From: Steinernema hermaphroditum
Lineage: Eukaryota; Nematoda; Chromadorea; Rhabditida; Steinernematidae
Assembly (NCBI GenBank): GCA_030435675.1
Contig: CM059625.1
Span: 17,546,001 to 17,610,000 of the forward strand
Reading direction: 5' to 3'
DNA: 64,000 nucleotides
In this document: piece by piece, positions 12,894-24,600 of the stretch
Layout of the letters: each line of letters begins with the position of its first letter
Numbering within the stretch: position 1 is the stretch's first letter
Translations under genes and position numbers: made by a program
Notes under the pieces: model-generated
What the model saw: the letters and a program-made list of their open reading frames with translations, nothing else
Databases searched by the model: none
Told to the model about the DNA's origin: nothing

Positions 12894-15658
12894 CATTCAT
12901 TTGTCTGATAAATAATTCCAGTAATAATTGTTTTATTATGATGATTATTTCCACAAAAAAAGAAACGACAATACTTCTGAGGTGGCCAATTCGCCCGTTC
13001 GTCATTTCATCAATGAAGCTAAGGAGTTATCAAGGAAAATCAACGGGGGGAGCCAAGACCGGCCAAAAACATACTGCCCACAAAAGCATGGGCAAAACTT
13101 TCAGTTGGTCATGTTGAAGAAGAAGTCAGAGTCACGATGGGACATCTTAATCGAAAGCAGAAAATTGGTTTCAACTGAAGTTCTACTACTTGCACACGCT
13201 ACAGTCTCTCAAGTACAATAACAATGCTTCATAAATCCTTATTCTTGGGCCTACAAGAGAGTCCAACACCAATTCCAGTTAACTTTTCCAAAAGGGCGCT
13301 TGTAGCTGTCGACCAACCGGCTTGTCATCGACCGGACAACGAACATGCGAGTCTGAGTGAGCTGCGAACATGCAAGTTTGGGTGAGTGTGGTCGGCTACG
13401 ATCGGTAGTGACGTCTATTGATCGCTCCGCGTGCGTCTGCTCAATGATGTGATAGTCGAAAACCGGCTGCGGGCCGACTGCTCGACGTCGACGAAGCGAG
13501 CCGAATGGGGAGAGCAAAGGTCGAAGAGAAGTGACAAGTTTCAGTTCCATGTGAGCACCTGTCGTCGACATTCGTTTTTCATCCCGGGTTGAACTAAAAC
13601 CGCTTTTGTCGGTGCAATGCGTCGCACTATTCGCAGTCGGCCAAAAAAGTCTAAGACCGTGGGCGAGCACTGTTGTTGTTTTCAAGTATATAAAATTCTC
13701 GTTATGGCACACGGTGAAAACAGACAGTTGCACCGTAAACACGGTGAATCGGCTCGCTTCCGATCTATAACGCCACAATATCAGATAGAAATAATTGAAA
13801 ATAGAGAGAGAATCATCGATCATCACAGCGAAAGAGCAAAGTTTAAAGTTAAAGTAAAAACGGCGCACAGGAAGTTGGTTTCGTAACAGGCGTCATTGTG
13901 ACCTGGTGGATCTTACCGTGTGGTCGGTAATATACTGTGAAAATCGTCAAAATTGGAGAAATATATGCATACGAACCTAGACGTTTTTTCAAGTTTTGTC
14001 TTAATCCAGAGATCGTTCAAATGAATGTGACAATTGGGGCAGAATTCTGTAAGAAGTCGTAAAACATTACTCATTGTACGCAGTAAAGTACTGATAAACG
14101 CACTGATCACTATAAATGTATAAGTAGTAGAACGCTTAGTAAACATACACAGTGTCTACTGCAAAAATAAGCTTAAAAAGTTTTCGGATTAAACCTCATA
14201 AGTGGGCTGTCCTTCAAAAGATGTAAATTTTCGGGTTGCATCCGAAACCGAGTATTGTAACGACTTTGCATTTTAATATCAAAGGTTCTCTATTAACTCC
14301 TTGGATCGTTTTCTACGATAACCCCTTGATATGCGCAGCGGAAAAACAGACTGCCTGCGAGAAGGAATGTTTTTGGGCACACCCTGCTAGACTAGTCTAC
14401 CGTACTGTTCAGAACTAATGATAAATTGGCACGTTCCGCTTGTTGTGTGATTAACATCCTGTTTCTTATTGTTTCTAACTATTTCTGCAAGCGACTGCAA
14501 CAAACACATATACTCACAGTACGAAAATGCGATAACCAAAAATACTTTATTTAAGTGTGACGTGTAACAAAATCACTAGGGATCCCTTCGCAAAATCGGA
14601 CGAATTTGTACTTGCTGCTTACATGGTGCACGAAAACTGGTAGCAAAATGTTGGCAAAAACAGCAGACTACTCGAAAACACACGTGATTATGAAACTTTT
14701 CTTTGTGTAATTGTACTCTCCATCCGTAGAAGGGACAAAAACAGAAAAATGTCGAATTTGTCGACACAGAGCAAGCTTTTTCAGAAAGCAATTGTTAGGC
14801 TTAGTGAAATTATGCATAAATCATAACTGATGTATGTTGAATTTAAAGAGCGCACGGTGTGAAGGGCTTCGTGGTCCGATTCCATGTTAAGCCGATGGCC
14901 GCGTGACAAAATAAAGCGCACTCGGACGACTTTTACGCTACCTAAATGGAAATTGGTTTACTTTATACGCAGTATATGCATCATTGCCGAATAAGTTTGT
15001 GGTTATGACACTAAAGCAATTTTCATCTATGGATAGTGTGGTATCACATGCTCAATTTTTTGTCTTTCTGCAGGAAATTGCCTTCATCTAAATGATTGCT
15101 TTTTATTTATCTCTGGTTGTTATGTTATGGAAACAATCTGCTGTAATAGTTCAAATGCAGACGTGTAATAAAATATTCGACAACCTTACTGCAGCTTATA
15201 TACTACTCCTGCAGTCCGTCGTGAAAGCTTTCGGATGGTATGTATAAAAACATCGCCCTTCTTCTGTGCTATCTGATGCTGGGCCGCTTTGTTTGTGCTG
15301 CGCAGGGTATCTTTTTCGTCATTTATGATCGTCAAGTTAGGTTGTATTATTATTTGGCGAGACTAACGCAAAACAGGCGAAATTTTGGAATACGGTTATT
15401 TGTCCGTCTAACTGGTTCACGTGAATGCCACTTTTCCGCTTGACCTGCACTCACCAAGGTCAAAGTTCCTTGTCAAAATTTTTTATGCAACGAAACGAGA
15501 TACATTTATTTTTAAAGTTGATACCATTATTATGTAGACCATTGCAATTCATGACTCACTGACCGATACATAATCAAATATTCTCTGTACATACATACAC
15601 ACATTGGGGGTACAAACAAAGATGTCACATCTTCAGGGCAAGCTGAAGCTCGCACTAC
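12894..15658. other. Intergenic: 3' flanks of the FN3-like gene and the kinase gene
   Basis: Tail-to-tail interval of 2.8 kb. A 205-codon minus frame at 13251-13868 and a 97-codon plus frame at 12928-13221 have no recognisable domain and no splice sites that join them to anything. A GC-rich patch spans about 13420-13600. I see no supported gene. Confidence 0.45.
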
Positions 15659-18600
15659 TTAGAAGTCGATATCCCACCCCGAATCGTCCGGTCCACACTC
15701 GAAGCTGTCGAACGACGGGTATCGATCGAAGTTGCGCGTATCAGTTGGGCCGGCGACCTGAAAAAAACGTAAATGAATGCAATAATCAGTAATCACAGCA
15801 CGGGACGGATTGGGTACGCTGCGGCGAAATTCAGAGGCACGTGCGACAGCGACGTCACCAAGCCGGCATGTGAACCAGCTGCACCATGCGCAGTTCACGT
15901 GATCTCCAGAGAGCGTTCGCTCATTGTGCGTCACGAGTGTGTTGTTTACAGAAATCGACGATGGGAAGAAGGCGATCGAGACGTATGTTTTGTGACAGGT
16001 GTGGGCAAGGAACGAGCCGTGAGAACGCTCAGTCACGAGATTGCTCGGCACCGGGTTGGACCCACGTGAAAGTGACGAGACAGAAGTACAAACGCTCAGT
16101 ACTCACAGATATTGCTTTGGCTACGGTACTGTACTTATTCAGGTTTTGAAAATTGTTCTTTTGTGTTGAATTTGTGGAAAAAAAAACAGTGGAATTTATA
16201 ATGGGACGACAAAATGGATACGATGTACTACTAAGGCACCAATATTTTTTACGCATTTTAAGATGGAAATTTCCAAGTTGTACTTTTGGCACATTTTTCG
16301 GTTGTACGCAAAAAAGAAACTGATTTTCGACGAGGTTTACTGTTGCCTGGAACTGCTGAACAGGACATTCTCTCACCTTTGGTATGATGGGGGGCATCAT
16401 GGTTCGATCGCGGAAGGCGACGAAGTCGAATCCACGGAACCAGGAGTGTTTACGAGCGTTATCGATGCGTCCGTAGCCGAGACGATGGGACGGCTCACGC
16501 TGACAGAACTGACAAATGAGATCGGTGGCCTCAGAGCTGAAGTATCCCGGCCACGACAGCGAGTCGATGCCCTTAAGAACGGCATTGTACGTCACCAGTG
16601 GATCGGTATTCACAAATGGAGGCCTGAAACAGCTGATGTGAAGCTGGTCATTCAGAGTTTCACCTACGATCCGCTAAGCAACTCATACATGAAGATTCCA
16701 AGTGCCCAGATGTCCACGGCCATGTCATGGCCTTTATTCAAAATGATCTCCGGTGCCACATACTCGGCCGTACCGCAGAATGTCCATGTGCGGCCAACGT
16801 CCTTCTTGATACGTTTGGCAAAGCCAAAGTCGGCCTGAAATTCGATTCATGAGTTTTTTGTAGAAAAACAGGTTACCGTAGTGCACACAGTTGTTTTCCT
16901 CATGCGTGTCAAATCAAAACAACTCAGTAGTGGACTGTGACAGTAGTGCTATACTGGACCCAATACACTTTCATTAAGGCTACGGTACCGTAAAGGATTT
17001 TGTCCCGTGTACCGTCGGTTTATTCTAAAAAGAAATTGCTATCAAGGGTTGTTTCACCAACTTAAACCTTTATTGAAGCTTTCAGCAGCGTTTTCGCATA
17101 ATTATCAAAAGCAGCACTTCCTGTGGAGCGGAATGTTGAACAAGAGTAGCAACCGCTTTGGTCAAATTCTACAGATTTGTCTAATTTTGCTAGAAGCAAG
17201 TTTGCATGCAAGCGTACACGTTTTTGTTTATAAGCATACTTTGAAATAACATTAGTTGTCGTTCCTTCTAAAACGGGCACGATGTGTTTATGTTTAGATA
17301 TTACAAAATCATCTAGTCTCTTATCGTTCAGAGATCAACAATGCAAAGTATCAGCAGATTATTTTGTGCTGCTCAAAATAGACTCGATCTATTTTAAGGG
17401 TTCGCCAGCTGCGTAGCCATAAAACTAACCAGTTTTGCGTGTCCTGTACTGTCAAGAAGCATGTTTTCGGGTTTGAGATCACGGAACACGATATTGCGGC
17501 GGTGAAGATAATCGAATGCTTCGAGCGCCGTTGCGCAGTAGTATCTTGCGGTGACCTCGTCGAAATATCCTCTGAAAGTTGCGAACATTTTGGCGTGAAG
17601 GCAAAGTACGAAATTGTGCAGTCGGGTGATCTTTGCGATTTGCAAGTTGCGTGTCTGTCATCGCAGGACTTAGGAACGGGTTATCTTTTTTATAGAGTTG
17701 CTTTGCGCGCGCTTGTAAAACGGAGATCATTCTTCAAAAGTCACGTGAATGTCCTTTAGTAGTGCCTGTGCGACCGACTTACCTGTTGCGGAGCATGGTC
17801 CACACCTCGCCACCCAGGCAGCATTCCATGAGCATGTAGATGCGTTCGCTGTCACGGAACGTTCTGTGTAGTCTGCAATATTACGGTTTACAAAGTGCTC
17901 GAGGTATTACCGTTTTCACCTGACGATGAAGTCCGACCTGCATGAGATCAAAATGTTACGTTCCGAAATGACATGGTTCTGCTGCTTCATCTCGCGGATA
18001 TGCGCCTTGTTCATGATTTTCAGTGCGAACACACGGTCCGACTCGATGGACTTGACAAGGTTGACGCGGCCGAAGCCGCCAACGCCAAGCGTTGTGATTG
18101 TCTTGAGATCGGCCAACTTCACTGTGTTCACTTCATCACTGCTGCAATTTCCAAAAAAAGGTTACGAAGTCGGGAGAATGTTGTTGATGACAAAGTTTTT
18201 TGACGATGCCGCCTTAACCGAGATCGGCAGCCAGACCCGATGTATGGTAGTACCGCATGGACAAAATAAGTCGTTTAGGCAGAAACCGGACGTTCGCTGC
18301 GGTCGCTCCTTTTCGTGCAGATGGGAAATAAACAAAACGCCTGCAGCGAGTTTTATCCCTCCGCGCATGACGCTCTTTGCTCAGGCCAAAGATGCGAAAA
18401 ACATCAAACAGCACAGCACGCGTGCATTGCGGTTCATGTCAGAGTCACGTGAACGACCTGCTCCGTTCGAAGTGCATACGAACGGGCACCGGTCGGCGGC
18501 CGACAGCCGGCCGAGGACACGGTACTAACGAATCTTGTTTGATGTCGTTGTGAACCGCACAGTTTGTTCGCTAAGATTTGCGGATTTAATTCGACCATGA

Positions 18601-21600
18601 GGGAAAAACAATAACGTGAGTCTCGGTGATCTACGCTAGTAGGTCTTAAGGGCTGCAATCCAGTCAGCGCGTCGCGGTCAGCTGAGACGCGAAAAGTAAA
18701 CATTTAAACTGCAACTAGCGCAACCAGATTGTGGTCAGCGTCATGCTCTCGATAAACAAACAGTTGTCTAGCTGGCTTACCTTGTTTGCGGTATCATGCT
18801 ATCCTCTATCAGCGAAGCCTTTTCTAAGGTTCGGCCGATCTGGTCAACTAGCATGGTGAGTAATATGCAACCGTCGGTTGAGTCGACAACGTATCGTTCA
18901 AATCTGAAAGATGAGTCGACGTGAATGAGGCGATGCGCAACCGGGGAGAGGTTTAAAGTAACAGGGGAGGGCCATAGCCGGCGGTGACGGAACTAACTAT
19001 CCGCGAATCAGTGGGTGGGGCCACCACAACACACGCGACAGAGGCAGTTGCGGCGCAGTGGGCGGGACGCCTTACCTGCGGATAGAAATTTCACCGAAGC
19101 ACTCGCCGGCTCCAATCCGTTCGATGGGGATTCCGGTGTCGGAAATTGAGTGGACCTGTAAAAATTTTGAATGAAAGTACTTTGGGGCACCGCGGATGGC
19201 GAACCCAGCCAATCGACGAAAGGAACGAATTTGTTTCGGATTATTTAGAGAAATCGAAATTTGTGATGGCACAGGGGAAACAACAACAAAATATGCGCGG
19301 ATTGGTTTATCTCGAGTCTCCCTGTTCTACAAATTTGTCCCCAGAATGCGGTTTATTCCCTCAAGTAAATGAATTTTGATTTGATTTGGTAACAGTACAT
19401 TTGATGTCACCATGGCAGAAAATTCAATACGCGCACATCATTTTTGTCTTCATTATCGGATTTTCGATTTCTTCCGTAAGCATACCATAAACAATGCTAA
19501 CTACGTAGGTGATAATGAATCTAAATTAAGAAACAATAAAGAGCATCATCCCAGACTGTACAAAAATGGTTTTCAACTCACAAATGTGGTTGTAAGACTG
19601 CAACCACATTGTCGCCTTTTATGTCTTTTTTGTTTTGTTTGTGTCAGCGGAGCAGGAACAACGAACTCTCTGTTTATATACGGCGAGCACTGAGTCCACG
19701 GATCAGACGGACCATAACTTTTGTTGTTTACTACCTTTCGGCATCTGCCACTCCGTCATATTGTTCTGGTTAGCTGCTTTGTTTGCACCTGAGTTCGGGC
19801 GATGATGACTCGGCCGTGTTTAGACTCTGATCAAAGTTCGCCCCGCGGGCGATGCACGTGGCCACCGATCATCAGCACTCGCTCATTAAACACAATTTGG
19901 TCGACTTTGCAGCCAGCAGCCGATCGTCAGCGAAGAGTACAGGGCGTCGGCGTGATAAGTCGCGTCTCGATGGCTGAAGCCTTCGCCACTTCGGCGCTAT
20001 CGGTGATGAGATAGAAGTTTTGTCTATCATCAACTCGCCACTTCTCTCACCACACTCTCTCGCTCGCTTTTTCCACTTTTGGCGTCTTTGGAACGCACGT
20101 GGATGAAACCAGTTGATCAAACAACTCCGAATCGTTCGAATCACGAAGAAAAAAATTGAACCATTCACTTCCGACACTCAGGCAAACATTAGGTCGCAAC
20201 AGGGTTTCATAAAACGAAGCCTGGTGTGGAAAAAAGGAGACCACAAAAAGAACAAAAGGTTCCTAAGGAAAACATATAACAAGAAGCGTTTACTTTTTTA
20301 ATAAGTAGCAGAGAGTTACAGCGCCGGCTTCAAAAACACCGCGGCACATATTATGGCGAAATTGTGCCAAGCAATGAGGACAATAGGCCGGTCCAATTGT
20401 GAGGAGAAGTTCTTTTGGAACAAGCACTAAAGCAAACATTCGCCTTTACTGCGCACTCTCCGAGAATAGCTTCGCCGTTGGGTCTCGTTCCGGAAATTTT
20501 GAGAGCACTTACCTTATTTCGGGCACCGGTTGTACTCCAACCGGGCAGTAATTTGATTAGACCCAAAGAAGGGAGCAGGTGAAATGTTTGTACCGACCAA
20601 AAGATAAATGGTCGAGTACGTCACTCGACGTCTCGGTGTGAAGTCAAGCCATCCAAAATATGATGATTGACGGAGCGTGCTGCAGATAGATATAGTCCAC
20701 TGCGAAATTAGCCAGCTACAAAAAGAGAAAAAAAGAACTCAGAAAATAAAAAAGCAGTGAATTTCTGTCGGCGACCATATCGAAGGTCTGCCAAGTCACT
20801 TTATCTCTTTAGATACATTCTTGTTTTGGAGAAAATCGGCGTTTTTTCTTTATGGCAATAACGAGACATTCAACGTTACATGCATTACGCGACTGCACGA
20901 CCTTAGGTAATTATGTTAAAAAACAGTGCTTCGCGAGGCGTCCAGTCGTTTTTCTCGAAGAACCCAAACCCAATCATATCATTGTTCGAAATCATGCAGT
21001 TCAGCCTAATATGAAAGGACCTCAAAGCCATCCTGCACTGTCGAAACTTTTATACATAGACGCACTATTCAGTGATGTTGATCTTTCTCGGATTTGTTCG
21101 AACCCCCTCCAGATGTTACAACCCCCAACAACCCAATCGTATAAAAGAATGAATATGCATAGTCTAATTAAAATACGTGAAGCAGAATTAATGTTTTGTT
21201 GATAGCGAGGCCCCCAAATGCTAGTACTGATGTTTCGCTTGCTGGATATTTAGACAGCAGCCCTGCAATGCACATACACATCGTAGATTTTGTAGTCCAA
21301 GGACAAAGCGATCGTGAATGAACCAAAATAGATAACACTACGCACTCTGCTCGTCTGGTTCTGATAATCACTTACTATGAAAGTCCATATCGACGCTCAC
21401 AACCAAACTAATCCGCGAAACGGGACGGCTTCTAGCGACGGAAGTGCTCAAACGACGGCGTTCTTCCGCGATTCACTATGCCATCAAGTTGCACTTTTCA
21501 GTTCGGTCGGACATTGAGCATACCATCTGCTCAAGAGATCAAGAAGTCAATCTTAAAATTGGAACAGTCCGTGCATATGGCCTCAATATGATATGGTAGC

Positions 21601-24600
21601 GAAAGAAGATTCTTGTAGGAAAACACAATTTCTGACATATATGGAAGAGTCATTAACTGTGCTATTTCTGGCGGTATGAACGGAATTACCCTGATGACAG
21701 GCATAACATTTTTAGCTGATGGCATTACTGTGTCTCAGATTCGGCGTTGTTGTCATCTACTCTCGCAACAACCTTTTTATTTACTACTTAATGTTGTTGA
21801 ACAGATAGGCCTCGTTGTTTTGCTTGCAAGAAAACAAACGGGGTGGGTAAAAATGGGAAAGGTAACTAATAAAATAAATTCTAGGTTCCTTTTTGTTTAA
21901 CTACCTTTCAAGAAACAACTTTAAAGTGCAAACCACAGATACATTTACTATTTGGAGCATCTCTCAGATTTTTGGACGCAACGAACATAATGTGAGACAT
22001 CCCTACAATATGTGCATAACACATATCTTTGCGCTGTGCTCGTTATTCTGACACGTAATCCGCCATTAACCATGTCCATAATTCTGAAAACAAGAGTACA
22101 CCCGTCTATGTGCCGTACGAGTCGGATACGACAGCGCCTTCCCAAAAGAAAAAACATCGGCGAAGTGTTAACCGAAGTATGCGCTTTGAATTCATTACAA
22201 CTACCACTGCCATGCACAACACAAAACACACAACAATGCCTACTTGATTTGAATAGGAAAGTAATAACTTATTTTCACGACACATATCCCCTGCTACATG
22301 CAGTTCTATGATTGGATTGACTCTAGTAAATATTCATCTAGCGAGGAAACAATCAAAAAATCGTGTTGAACTGTGACTATACATCACGACGAGGTCAGTA
22401 GAATACAGAACACATAACTACGAGCACAAATCGTGTGTAAGGCTGATCCCACGATAATCGCTTCAAAAGTACATCTCGGCGGCCCTAAGGAGTCAGCTGT
22501 TTCGGGAGCTGTAAAGTCGCCCACCTTCATTTACATCGCACATCTATTACTCTTACGCAGTTGCGATAACAAGGAAGTAGATGTAACAAGGCGTAAATTC
22601 ATAATACCATTGCATCGCAACGAATTAGTAACGAGGAATTGAAACATGTTGGTCGCCATGCGAGTGTTTTTTAGTCAGGTGAAAACCCGAATTTGGGTGC
22701 TCCTCTGACGACAAAAGACCACGCGGCGCACGACAATAATATTTTTGTTTCTTCACCCTATAACACAATTTGAACGATTTGTGATCGATGAAGCCAAATG
22801 TATAGATAATTTCATATGAAGCAAACTCGCAACGGAGGTAAGGTTCCGAAGTGATAGTCAGAAGTGACAGTTTGGCCGAGCCATGTAAAGCATTTCTAGT
22901 ATTTCAATCGGGTGGTGCATTGAAAATGTCGCTTTGTTTATTAACATCTGTTATCGAACTGTTTACTTTACTTGCAAGACCGGTATACAGCTTGTATTCG
23001 TCACTGATGCGCGCCGCAGTCGACCATGGATGGCTCTCATCTTGTACCAAATATAATTTTTTTAACACTTTCAAATCACATGACGGTCAAACTGCCTCCT
23101 GGACATTGCGAAATGTACTGGTATGTACAGGTTATCTATGACAATAATTACGCGACAGTCGGCGATTGCCTTCAATCACGTACATCGTTGGATGTTTCCT
23201 GCTGAACGCACGTATCTCTGTGTTTATCATATATAACATGAGGAAATCTCAAAAAAAGTGGACCAATCCGATCACCGTATTCTGTTACCTCCAACAATGT
23301 CAATTGGCTAGGCAGGTGGATGGGGACATGATCTATGTGCGTGACACACACCTCCTATACCCACATAGCGACTTCACAAGCTCATTTCTACGTTACGGAA
23401 AAAGAGGCCACTTGTGGAAAAAGTCACATTTCAGGAATGGTCCCTGAGATCTTTAAGTTGACCACGACAATAGCTGTTTGTTGCTTATTTAGCACTCTGC
23501 GTTACCGTAGTCCGTGTTTGACTAGAAATGGCCATATCAGACAAACTTACTCACAATAAAATCGAAAAAAGAAGAGGTCGCAAATCGTAACAAAAAAAAT
23601 TTCGCAAGGACAGCAAGAACTTCGCTACAGACATTTGATGTTTGGTGTTTAATGAGAAACTCTCTGGCTCTCAAAAAACTGTAGAAAAGGAACAAAAAGT
23701 TATTGTTGATATGTGGTCAAACCTTTGTCATATCCACCTTATCGTTCAGTACGTAAGGTTTGGAAATAAGCAACGAAAATCTTAGAGTACAACGGTGTCC
23801 AACAAGGTGGTAATAGTCGATAAAGGAAAAACATTTTATTTACCCGAGCAGGTGTTGTGGCGTAGAAGGAATGTAAAAAATGGATGTAAAAAACAAGTTA
23901 TGTGACGTATTATGATCACCTAGGAATTGTTTCAAACACGTCCATTTCTCTAGACACAATTACACACAACGCTGCTTTGAATAATATTTTATAAGTTCTA
24001 AATAATATGCATTAAATTAAGAAATAGCACTGTAATAATACCATCTTTGCCTCTGACTAATTACATGAGTCACACCTGCCAATAAACAGGTGAATATTTG
24101 AAAACACGACTCGCTGCAGGGCAAAAAATATAAGGCCGTGATTCAAAAGTATTACTATATTAAGAAATGTTGGTTTAAGTACAGTGTTTTCCCCATTTTT
24201 TCCCGATTTTAGTAACTTAGGGGCTAAGTGTGTTTTGCGAAAAGCCTCTTTTTTTTAAATGAATAATGCAATGACGAAATTCTTCCCCAGCTGTTAGCAT
24301 AACTTCTTACATACACTTATAATTGGCAAGGGACGTTCAATAATCCATCATCTCGCGCTTTTCGGAAGTTTCACTCACATAACAAAGTCCAAACCGATAC
24401 CACTCAATCGCATTTCCCCTAAAAAGTGAACATCCGCTGCATTTCGGCACGAACAGAGCACGTAGGGAAATGAAAGGTAGAACGGAATCCTTGGTCGCCT
24501 AATCGGAAAGGCAAATAAAACCCGCTTTGTATCAAAAGCGCATCTGAGAATCTCTTTTGCTGAGCATCCATGTTTGAGTTTCCGATGACGTTCGCGCGCG

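Noticed and set aside
13251..13868. 205-codon minus-strand frame
   Set aside because: No recognisable motif, no splice context and mixed hydrophobic/basic composition; probably chance in a GC-rich patch.
16263..16838. 191-codon plus-strand open frame
   Set aside because: Antisense to two PKG kinase exons; openness is a by-product of the coding strand.
17926..18528. 200-codon plus-strand open frame
   Set aside because: It is partly antisense to PKG kinase exon 17,920-18,141; no domain. The opposite strand carries the conserved kinase sequence.
21080..21140. GTTCGAACCCC-like T-arm considered as a tRNA
   Set aside because: No matching acceptor stem, D-arm or anticodon arm nearby.
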